Of a DNA stretch of 64,000 nucleotides, positions 21,601 through 33,600 are shown piece after piece. Source of the stretch: Sternotherus odoratus. Taxonomy: Eukaryota > Chordata > Testudines > Kinosternidae. The notes beneath the pieces were generated by a model. That model saw only the letters and a list, made by a program, of their open reading frames with translations, was not told the DNA's origin and searched no databases. The position numbers and the translations under genes were made by a program. The stretch covers positions 496,001 to 560,000 of the forward strand of contig JAVMKO010000035.1 in the NCBI GenBank assembly GCA_032164245.1, in the 5' to 3' direction. Each line of letters begins with the position of its first letter. The stretch's first letter is position 1.

Positions 21601-24600
21601 CCCTGACCCTGTTATTTCCTTGGATTCCTTCCTACTTCCCTTCTCTATTTTTGCCCTGTCCCCCACAGTTTATCAGCCCAAACTTCCCCTCTTTGACTTC
21701 TTGCCCTACTCTAGCCCAAACCAAATCTCTTTTGCCCAGGAATGACTGCAGGCTATTTCCCCTGTAGCCTCTTTTCTCAGTTTCATCCCTTTATAAAGGC
21801 CCAATCTGCTCCTTCCCAGCTGATTTTCATCATCAATTAGTTTTATTTGATTCCTGGCTCCAGGTGCAGCATATAAGGTTAATTGAACTAATTTACCCTG
21901 CTCTGCCTATAATGGGGTGTCCTCCTGACACACACTGTGGCATTGCATCAGTTCTGTTCCCAAACTTTTGCTAATTCATAAATTTAGAGGGCAGAAGGGC
22001 GCATTAGATCATCTTATCTCCTGTAAAACACAGGCCAGAAAATTTCATAAGTTACTCCTGTATCAAAAGGGACTAATCTGAGTTTGAAGATCACAAGAGA
22101 TGCAGAATCCACCACCCCATTGATAGTTTGTTCCAATGTTCCCTCACCATTAAAAGAGTTGTCTTATTTTTGTTTGAATTTGCCTCATATCAGCTTCCAG
22201 TAATTGGTTTTTGTTCTCTTTCTCTGCTAGAATGAGGAGCCCTTTAGAACTTGCTGTTTTCCCCTCATAAGAGTACTTACATACTGTAATCAAGTCAAGT
22301 GAAAGAATTTGAGCTCTCTCACTTTTTTCTGGTTAGAGGGTAATCTCTGTTCTTGTGAGTGTCATGTCTGGAGCACTACTGCAAAGAAATGCTTAGTCTG
22401 TGCTTCAGTCTGATTCTCTTTGGATTGCAGCTTTCTCTGCTGATGACCCTCCCAGAGTTGCTGGTAGCATCTCTGCATCTGTGTGCACAATAGACTCTGA
22501 AATTGTTGGCCTGAGGCGGTATGGCCACCACTCTGTACTTATCAAACCACATGTGGTCCTCACTACCGGAGGCTTTGGAGAGCAGGATGGACTACACTGC
22601 CGCCTAAAAGATTTCCATGTCCTAATCAGACACGAAGACAACTGGCGAGTTGGAGGTGTGAGAATGGAAAAGCCTGGTAACATCTGGGGTACGTTCTTCC
22701 GCTAGGGTGGAGCATACACAGAGATCTCTGATATTAAGAGGGTAACCTGGGAGGGGGAGATTCGTACTGTACTATCAGTGCTCAGCAGTGAGTGGTAGAG
22801 GGGATTGAAGCCTTTGGTCTGGTAACCCTCAGTCTTCCTGTAGAGGTACCGATCTGAATCCTGGTGTTCTCTCTCTCTCTCTCTCTGCAGGTGGACGGTT
22901 GTTCCATACTGTGACGTGTGTTTCTGGGAGCCAGGCCCTGGCAGTGGGAGGGCGAATGTCTCCAACGAATGCAGATTTGGGGATCCTTTGGCTAAGGTTT
23001 TCCATGACTGCCTCAGACCCAAATTGTGTTGTGGTGGAACTTGTGAGCCCACAGCCTGCTGAGGGCCTAGCCTCATCACGCTGGAGACATACTGCAACTG
23101 AAGTGACGTGCCAAGGTAAAAGGGCCCAAAGAGAATTTCCTCAGTTACTGGGAGAAGAGTGCTTAGTTATGACTGGGAGATGGGCTATACAAGTACCTGA
23201 GGATATAGAAATCCCCAGACACATGGGGCAGTCTTGTCCTATTCATAGACTTTGAGGCCAGAAGGAATAATTATGGTAATTTTGTCTGACATGTTGTGAT
23301 GATTCTGCCTGTGGGAGCCCACTGAGGTAACTCAATTAGGGTCAACTGCAAACAAAAAGGGCTAGACAAACCCCAAACACTGGTGGAGATTCCAATACTT
23401 AGATTTACCAGCAGCAGAAACAACTTCTATAGTACCACACTGGTCACTCAGAAATCCAGACAATGCAGTTCCCTTAAAGTACCCAGCCTCAGGCCTTCGT
23501 CCAGACACACGTCAAACATATGATGACAAAATCTGAAAATCTCATTTAATGTAAAATAAAAGGTTCTCCTGATCCCAAAGGATCAGGCCCCGGACCCAGG
23601 TCCAATTATAACTTAGATCTTACTCAAAATACACACTATAGTAAATTCTTGTTAAGCCCCACCCTTGCCCCGCCCCTATCCGCATCCCTCCAACCCACCC
23701 CGCTTGGCTTGCCCCACCGCTACTCACCCCCCGTGGGCCACACAGTGAGCCCGTGTGGGCTGCATGTGGCTCCCGGGCCGCATGTTGTGCAGGCCTGGCT
23801 TAAGGTTTCCCCCTCTTGAAACCCAAAGCAGATCTGAGAAACAATAGGCTCCAAGCAGTTGTTTGTGAACAGCCCTGTGTGTTGGGACAAGGGAAGTGAG
23901 ATCCTAAGCTGTGTGTCTGTGTAAACGTGTTGGTCCACGTCCGGGGGCGCCTCCTACTGGTATCTTGGGGAATTAGCGTCTTCTCCAGTCTTTGGGGCGC
24001 CCTCTGTCAGGTGGTCTCTGTGTCTGCTCGGGGCAAGCTACTTCCGACCGGTGTTTCCTCACACCGGTCGCGGTCCCTTCGCCGTCCAGCAGCTCGTTAT
24101 CCCTGGGCTGATTCCTTTTCCCTCAGGCCAATAGATCCGGGTACCAATATAGTTTTTATCAGGAAGCTGAGTCGGGCAGGTGCCTCCACGCAGGCGGCCA
24201 GTAAGCCCAGTCTCTTTAGCAGGCGGCCGTCTCAGATTAGTGCCTCCCGAGCGCACAGTCTTTACATCGGCAAACTGACTCTAGCCGGGGCCTCTGCACA
24301 GGCAGCCAGTACACACAGTCTCTATATACAAATTAGCTGGCTCTGGCCGGTGCCCTAGCACAGGCGGCCAGCGTAGACAGTCTCTATACGCAAGTTAGCT
24401 GGCTCTGGTCGGTGCCCTAGCACAGGCGGCCAGCGTAGACAGTCTCTATACGCAAGTTAGCTGGCTCTGGTCGGTGCCCTAGCACAGGCAGCCAGCGTAC
24501 ACAGTCTCTATACGCAAGTTAGCTGGCTCTGGCCGGTGCCCTAGCACAGCCAGCCAGCGTACACAGTCTCTATACGCAAGTTAGCTGGCTCTGGTCGGTG

Positions 24601-27600
24601 CCCTAGCACAGGCAGCCAGCGTACACAGTCTCTATATACAAGTTAGCTGGCGCTGGCCGGTGCCCTAGTGCAGGCAGCCAGCGTACACAGTCTCTATATA
24701 CAAGTTAGCTGGCGCTGGCCGGTGCCCTAGCACAGGCAGCCAGCGTAGACAGTCTCTATACGCAAGTTAGCTGGCGCTGGCCGGTGCCCTAGCACAGGCA
24801 GCCAGCGTAGACAGTCTCTATATGCAAGTTAGCTGGCTCTGGCCGGTGCCCTAGCACAGGCAGCCAGCGTAGACAGTCTCTATATGCAAGTTAGCTGGCG
24901 CTGGCCGATGCCCTAGCACAGGCAGCCAGCGTAGACAGTCTCTATACGCAAGTTAGCTGGCGCTGGCCGGTGCCCTAGCACAGGCAGCCAGCGTAGACAG
25001 TCTCTATATGCAAGTTAGCTGGCTCTGGCCGGTGCCCTAGCACAGGCAGCCAGCGTACACAGTCTCTATACGCAAGTTAGCTGGCGCTGGCCGGTGCCCT
25101 AGCACAGGCGGCCAGCGTACACAGTCTCTATATACAAGTTAGCTGGCGCTGGCCGGTGCCCTAGCACAGGCAGCCAGCGTAGACAGTCTCTATATACAAG
25201 TTAGCTGGCTCTGGCCGGTGCCCTAGCACAGGCGGCCAGCGTACACAGTCTCTATATACAAGTTAGCTGGCGCTGGCCGGTGCCCTAGCACAGGCAGCCA
25301 GCGTAGACAGTCTCTATATACAAGTTAGCTGGCTCTGGCCGGTGCCCTAGCACAGGCGGCCAGCGTACACAGTCTCTATATACAAGTTAGCTGGCGCTGG
25401 CCGGTGCCCTAGCACAGGCAGCCAGCGTAGACAGTCTCTATATACAAGTTAGCTGGCTCTGGCCGGTGCCCTAGCACAGGCGGCCAGCGTACACAGTCTC
25501 TATATACAAGTTAGCTGGCGCTGGCCGGTGCCCTAGCACAGGCGGCCAGCGTAGACAGTCTCTATATACAAGTTAGCTGGCTCTGGCCGGTGCCCTAGCA
25601 CAGGCGGCCAGCGTACACAGTCTCTATATACAAGTTAGCTGGCGCTGGCCGGTGCCCTAGCACAGGCAGCCAGCGTACACAGTCTCTATATACAAGTTAG
25701 CTGGCTCTGGCCAATGCCCTAGCACAGGCAGCCAGCGTACACAGTCTCTATACGCAAGTTAGCTGGCTCTGGCCGGTGCCCTAGCACAGGCAGCCAGCGT
25801 AGACAGTCTCTATATGCAAGTTAGCTGGCGCTGGCCGGTGCCCTAGCACAGGCAGCCAGCGTAGACAGTCTCTATATGCAAGTTAGCTGGCGCTGGCCGG
25901 TGCCCTAGCACAGGCAGCCAGCGTAGACAGTCTCTATATGCAAGCTAGCTGGCTCTGGCCGGTGCCCTAGCACAGGCAGCCAGCGTAGACAGTCTCTATA
26001 TGCAAGCTAGCTGGCTCTGGCCGGTGCCCTAGCACAGGCAGCCAGCGTAGACAGTCTCTATATGCAAGTTAGCTGGCTCTGGCCGGTGCCCTAGCACAGG
26101 CAGCCAGCGTAGACAGTCTCTATATACAAGTTAGCTGGCGCTGGCCGGTGCCCTAGCACAGGCAGCCAGCGTACACAGTCTCTATATGCAAGCTAGCTGG
26201 CTCTGGCCGGTGCCCTAGCACAGGCAGCCAGCGTACACAGTCTCTATATGCAAGTTAGCTGGCTCTGGTCGGTGCCCTAGCACAGGCAGCCAGCGTACAC
26301 AGTCTCTATATACAAGTTAGCTGGCTCTGGCCGGTGCCCTAGCACAGGCAGCCAGCGTACAAAGTCTCTATATGCAAGTTAGCTGGCGCTGGCCGGTGCC
26401 CTAGCACAGGCGGCCAGCGTAGACAGTCTCTATATACAAGTTAGCTGGCTCTGGCCGGTGCCCTAGCACAGGCGGCCAGCGTACACAGTCTCTATACGCA
26501 AGTTAGCTGGCGCTGGCCGGTGCCCTAGCACAGGCGGCCAGCGTAGACAGTCTCTATATACAAGTTAGCTGGCTCTGGCCGGTGCCCTAGCACAGGCGGC
26601 CAGCGTAGACAGTCTCTATATGCAAGTTAGCTGGCGCTGGCCGATGCCCTAGCACAGGCGGCCAGCGTAGACAGTCTCTATACGCAAGTTAGCTGGCGCT
26701 GGCCGGTGCCCTAGCACAGGCAGCCAGCGTAGACAGTCTCTATATGCAAGTTAGCTGGCGCTGGCCGGTGCCCTAGCACAGCCAGCCAGCGTACACAGTC
26801 TCTATACGCAAGTTAGCTGGCTCTGGCCGGTGCCCTAGCACAGGCGGCCAGCGTACACAGTCTCTATACGCAAGTTAGCTGGCTCTGGCCAATGCCCTAG
26901 CACAGGCAGCCAGCGTACACAGTCTCTATACGCAAGTTAGCTGGCGCTGGCCGGTGCCCTAGCACAGGCAGCCAGCGTAGACAGTCTCTATATACAAGCT
27001 AGCTGGCGCTGGCCGATGCCCTAGCACAGGCGGCCAGCGTACACAGTCTCTATACGCAAGTTAGCTGGCGCTGGCCGGTGCCCTAGCGCAGGCGGCAAGC
27101 GTAGACAGTCTCTATACGCAAGTTAGCTGGCGCTGGCCGGTGCCCTAGTGCAGGCGGCCAGCGTAGACAGTCTCTATACGCAAGTTAGCTGGCGCTGGCC
27201 GGTGCCCTAGCGCAGGCGGCCAGCGTAGACAGTCTCTATATGCAAGTTAGCTGGCTCTGGTCGGTGCCCTAGCACAGGCGGCCAGCGTACACAGTCTCTA
27301 TATACAAGTTAGCTGGCGCTGGCCGGTGCCCTAGCACAGGCGGCCAGCGTACACAGTCTCTATATGCAAGTTAGCTGGCTCTGGTCGGTGCCCTAGCACA
27401 GGCAGCCAGCGTACACAGTCTCTATATACAAGTTAGCTGGCGCTGGCCGGTGCCCTAGCACAGGCAGCCAGCGTACACAGTCTCTATATGCAAGTTAGCT
27501 GGCGCTGGCCGATGCCCTAGCACAGGCAGCCAGCGTACACAGTCTCTATACGCAAGTTAGCTGGCTCTGGCCGGTGCCCTAGCACAGGCAGCCAGCGTAG

Positions 27601-30600
27601 ACAGTCTCTATATGCAAGTTAGCTGGCGCTGGCCGGTGCCCTAGCACAGGCAGCCAGTGTACAAAGTCTTCATACGCAAGTTAGCTGGCGCTGGCCGATG
27701 CCCTAGCACAGGCGGCCAGCGTACACAGTCTCTATACGCAAGTTAGCTGGCGCTGGCCGGTGCCCTAGCACAGGCAGCCAGCGTACACAGTCTCTATATG
27801 CAAGTTAGCTGGCGCTGGCCGGTGCCCTAGCACAGGCAGCCAGCGTACACAGTCTCTATATACAAGTTAGCTGGCGCTGGCCGGTGCCCTAGCACAGGCA
27901 GCCAGCGTAGACAGTCTCTATATACAAGTTAGCTGGCTCTGGCCGGTGCCCTAGCACAGGCGGCCAGCGTACACAGTCTCTATATACAAGTTAGCTGGCG
28001 CTGGCCGGTGCCCTAGCACAGGCAGCCAGCGTAGACAGTCTCTATATACAAGTTAGCTGGCGCTGGCCGGTGCCCTAGCACAGGCGGCCAGCGTACACAG
28101 TCTCTATATACAAGTTAGCTGGCGCTGGCCGGTGCCCTAGCACAGGCAGCCAGCGTAGACAGTCTCTATATACAAGTTAGCTGGCTCTGGCCGGTGCCCT
28201 AGCACAGGCGGCCAGCGTACACAGTCTCTATATACAAGTTAGCTGGCGCTGGCCGGTGCCCTAGCACAGGCAGCCAGCGTAGACAGTCTCTATATACAAG
28301 TTAGCTGGCGCTGGCCGGTGCCCTAGCACAGGCGGCCAGCGTACACAGTCTCTATATACAAGTTAGCTGGCTCTGGCCGGTGCCCTAGCACAGGCGGCCA
28401 GCGTACACAGTCTCTATACGCAAGTTAGCTGGCTCTGGTCGGTGCCCTAGCACAGGCAGCCAGCGTAGACAGTCTCTATATGCAAGTTAGCTGGCGCTGG
28501 CCGGTGCCCTAGCACAGGCAGCCAGCGTAGACAGTCTCTATACGCAAGTTAGCTGGCTCTGGCCAATGCCCTAGCACAGGCAGCCAGTGTACACAGTCTC
28601 TATATGCAAGTTAGCTGGCGCTGGCCGGTGCCCTAGCACAGGCAGCCAGCGTAGACAGTCTCTATATACAAGTTAGCTGGCTCTGGCCGGTGCCCTAGCA
28701 CAGGCGGCCAGCGTACACAGTCTCTATATACAAGTTAGCTGGCGCTGGCCGGTGCCCTAGCACAGGCAGCCAGCGTAGACAGTCTCTATATGCAAGTTAG
28801 CTGGCTCTGGCCGGTGCCCTAGCACAGGCAGCCAGCGTAGACAGTCTCTATATACAAGTTAGCTGGCTCTGGCCGGTGCCCTAGCACAGGCGGCCAGCGT
28901 ACACAGTCTCTATATACAAGTTAGCTGGCGCTGGCCGGTGCCCTAGCACAGGCAGCCAGCGTAGACAGTCTCTATATGCAAGTTAGCTGGCTCTGGCCGG
29001 TGCCCTAGCACAGGCGGCCAGCGTAGACAGTCTCTATATGCAAGTTAGCTGGCGCTGGCCGATGCCCTAGCACAGGCAGCCAGCGTACACAGTCTCTATA
29101 CGCAAGTTAGCTGGCGCTGGCCGGTGCCCTAGCACAGGCAGCCAGCGTACACAGTCTCTATACGCAAGTTAGCTGGCGCTGGCCGGTGCCCTAGCGCAGG
29201 CGGCCAGCGTAGACAGTCTCTATATGCAAGTTAGCTGGCTCTGGTCGGTGCCCTAGCACAGGCGGCCAGCGTACACAGTCTCTATATGCAAGTTAGCTGG
29301 CGCTGGCCGGTGCCCTAGCACAGGCGGCCAGCGTACACAGTCTCTATATGCAAGTTAGCTGGCTCTGGTCGGTGCCCTAGCACAGGCAGCCAGCGTACAC
29401 AGTCTCTATATACAAGTTAGCTGGCGCTGGCCGGTGCCCTAGCACAGGCAGCCAGCGTACACAGTCTCTATATGCAAGTTAGCTGGCGCTGGCCGATGCC
29501 CTAGCACAGGCAGCCAGCGTACACAGTCTCTATACGCAAGTTAGCTGGCTCTGGCCGGTGCCCTAGCACAGGCAGCCAGCGTAGACAGTCTCTATACGCA
29601 AGTTAGCTGGCGCTGGCCGGTGCCCTAGCACAGGCAGCCAGCGTACACAGTCTCTATATGCAAGTTAGCTGGCGCTGGCCGGTGCCCTAGCACAGGCAGC
29701 CAGCGTAGACAGTCTCTATATACAAGTTAGCTGGCTCTGGCCGGTGCCCTAGCACAGGCGGCCAGCGTAGACCGTCTCTATATACAAGTTAGCTGGCGCT
29801 GGTCGGTGCCCTAGCACAGGCAGCCAGTGTACAAAGTCTTCATACGCAAGTTAGCTGGCGCTGGCCGATGCCCTAGCACAGGCGGCCAGCGTACACAGTC
29901 TCTATACGCAAGTTAGCTGGCTCTGGTCGGTGCCCTAGCACAGGCAGCCAGCGTAGACCGTCTCTATATACAAGTTAGCTGGCGCTGGTCGGTGCCCTAG
30001 CACAGGCAGCCAGTGTACAAAGTCTTCATACGCAAGTTAGCTGGCGCTGGCCGATGCCCTAGCACAGGCGGCCAGCGTACACAGTCTCTATACGCAAGTT
30101 AGCTGGCGCTGGCCGGTGCCCTAGCACAGGCAGCCAGCGTACACAGTCTCTATATGCAAGTTAGCTGGCGCTGGCCGGTGCCCTAGCACAGGCAGCCAGC
30201 GTACACAGTCTCTATATACAAGTTAGCTGGCGCTGGCCGGTGCCCTAGCACAGGCAGCCAGCGTAGACAGTCTCTATATACAAGTTAGCTGGCTCTGGCC
30301 GGTGCCCTAGCACAGGCGGCCAGCGTACACAGTCTCTATATACAAGTTAGCTGGCGCTGGCCGGTGCCCTAGCACAGGCAGCCAGCGTAGACAGTCTCTA
30401 TATACAAGTTAGCTGGCGCTGGCCGGTGCCCTAGCACAGGCGGCCAGCGTACACAGTCTCTATATACAAGTTAGCTGGCGCTGGCCGGTGCCCTAGCACA
30501 GGCAGCCAGCGTAGACAGTCTCTATATACAAGTTAGCTGGCTCTGGCCGGTGCCCTAGCACAGGCGGCCAGCGTACACAGTCTCTATATACAAGTTAGCT

Positions 30601-33600
30601 GGCGCTGGCCGGTGCCCTAGCACAGGCAGCCAGCGTAGACAGTCTCTATATACAAGTTAGCTGGCGCTGGCCGGTGCCCTAGCACAGGCGGCCAGCGTAC
30701 ACAGTCTCTATATACAAGTTAGCTGGCTCTGGCCGGTGCCCTAGCACAGGCGGCCAGCGTACACAGTCTCTATACGCAAGTTAGCTGGCTCTGGTCGGTG
30801 CCCTAGCACAGGCAGCCAGCGTAGACAGTCTCTATATGCAAGTTAGCTGGCGCTGGCCGGTGCCCTAGCACAGGCAGCCAGCGTAGACAGTCTCTATACG
30901 CAAGTTAGCTGGCTCTGGCCAATGCCCTAGCACAGGCAGCCAGTGTACACAGTCTCTATATGCAAGTTAGCTGGCGCTGGCCGGTGCCCTAGCACAGGCA
31001 GCCAGCGTAGACAGTCTCTATATACAAGTTAGCTGGCTCTGGCCGGTGCCCTAGCACAGGCGGCCAGCGTACACAGTCTCTATATACAAGTTAGCTGGCG
31101 CTGGCCGGTGCCCTAGCACAGGCAGCCAGCGTAGACAGTCTCTATATGCAAGTTAGCTGGCTCTGGCCGGTGCCCTAGCACAGGCAGCCAGCGTAGACAG
31201 TCTCTATATACAAGTTAGCTGGCTCTGGCCGGTGCCCTAGCACAGGCGGCCAGCGTACACAGTCTCTATATACAAGTTAGCTGGCGCTGGCCGGTGCCCT
31301 AGCACAGGCAGCCAGCGTAGACAGTCTCTATATGCAAGTTAGCTGGCTCTGGCCGGTGCCCTAGCACAGGCGGCCAGCGTAGACAGTCTCTATATGCAAG
31401 TTAGCTGGCGCTGGCCGATGCCCTAGCACAGGCAGCCAGCGTACACAGTCTCTATACGCAAGTTAGCTGGCGCTGGCCGGTGCCCTAGCACAGGCAGCCA
31501 GCGTACACAGTCTCTATACGCAAGTTAGCTGGCGCTGGCCGGTGCCCTAGCGCAGGCGGCCAGCGTAGACAGTCTCTATATGCAAGTTAGCTGGCTCTGG
31601 TCGGTGCCCTAGCACAGGCGGCCAGCGTACACAGTCTCTATATGCAAGTTAGCTGGCGCTGGCCGGTGCCCTAGCACAGGCGGCCAGCGTACACAGTCTC
31701 TATATGCAAGTTAGCTGGCTCTGGTCGGTGCCCTAGCACAGGCAGCCAGCGTACACAGTCTCTATATACAAGTTAGCTGGCGCTGGCCGGTGCCCTAGCA
31801 CAGGCAGCCAGCGTACACAGTCTCTATATGCAAGTTAGCTGGCGCTGGCCGATGCCCTAGCACAGGCAGCCAGCGTACACAGTCTCTATACGCAAGTTAG
31901 CTGGCTCTGGCCGGTGCCCTAGCACAGGCAGCCAGCGTAGACAGTCTCTATACGCAAGTTAGCTGGCGCTGGCCGGTGCCCTAGCACAGGCAGCCAGCGT
32001 ACACAGTCTCTATATGCAAGTTAGCTGGCGCTGGCCGGTGCCCTAGCACAGGCAGCCAGCGTAGACAGTCTCTATATACAAGTTAGCTGGCTCTGGCCGG
32101 TGCCCTAGCACAGGCGGCCAGCGTACACAGTCTCTATATACAAGTTAGCTGGCGCTGGCCGGTGCCCTAGCACAGGCAGCCAGCGTAGACAGTCTCTATA
32201 TACAAGTTAGCTGGCTCTGGCCGGTGCCCTAGCACAGGCAGCCAGCGTACACAGTCTCTATACGCAAGTTAGCTGGCTCTGGTCGGTGCCCTAGCACAGG
32301 CAGCCAGCGTAGACCGTCTCTATATGCAAGTTAGCTGGCGCTGGCCGGTGCCCTAGCACAGGCAGCCAGCGTAGACCGTCTCTATATGCAAGTTAGCTGG
32401 CTCTGGCCGGTGCCCTAGCACAGGCAGCCAGCGTAGACAGTCTCTATACGCAAGTTAGCTGGCTCTGGCCAATGCCCTAGCACAGGCAGCCAGTGTACAC
32501 AGTCTCTATATGCAAGTTAGCTGGCGCTGGCCGGTGCCCTAGCACAGGCAGCCAGCGTAGACAGTCTCTATATGCAAGTTAGCTGGCTCTGGCCGGTGCC
32601 CTAGCACAGGCAGCCAGCGTAGACAGTCTCTATATGCAAGTTAGCTGGCGCTGGCCGGTGCCCTAGCACAGGCAGCCAGCGTACACAGTCTCTATATACA
32701 AGTTAGCTGGCTCTGGCCGGTGCCCTAGCACAGGCAGCCAGCGTACCAAGTCTCTATATGCAAGTTAGCTGGCGCTGGCCGGTGCCCTAGCACAGGCAGC
32801 CAGCGTAGACAGTCTCTATATACAAGTTAGCTGGATCTGGCCCGTGCCCTAGCACAGGCGGCCAGCGTACACAGTCTCTATACGCAAGTTAGCTGGCGCT
32901 GGCCGGTGCCCTAGCACAGGCAGCCAGCGTAGACAGTCTCTATATACAAGTTAGCTGGCTCTGGCCGGTGCCCTAGCACAGGCGGCCAGCGTAGACAGTC
33001 TCTATATGCAAGTTAGCTGGCGCTGGCCGATGCCCTAGCACAGGCAGCCAGCGTACACAGTCTCTATACGCAAGTTAGCTGGCGCTGGCCGGTGCCCTAG
33101 CACAGGCAGCCAGCGTACACAGTCTCTATATGCAAGTTAGCTGGCTCTGGCCGGTGCCCTAGCACAGGCGGCCAGCGTACACAGTCTCTATACGCAAGTT
33201 AGCTGGCGCTGGCCGGTGCCCTAGCACAGGCAGCCAGCGTAGACAGTCTCTATATACAAGTTAGCTGGCGCTGGCCGATGCCCTAGCACAGGCGGCCAGC
33301 GTACACAGTCTCTATACGCAAGTTAGCTGGCGCTGGCCGGTGCCCTAGCACAGGCGGCCAGCGTAGACAGTCTCTATACGCAAGTTAGCTGGCGCTGGCC
33401 GGTGCCCTAGCACAGGCGGCCAGCGTAGACAGTCTCTATATGCAAGTTAGCTGGCGCTGGCCGGTGCCCTAGCACAGGCGGCCAGCGTAGACAGTCTCTA
33501 TATACAAGTTAGCTGGCGCTGGCCGGTGCCCTAGCACAGGCGGCCAGCGTAGACAGTCTCTATATGCAAGTTAGCTGGCGCTGGCCGGTGCCCTAGCACA

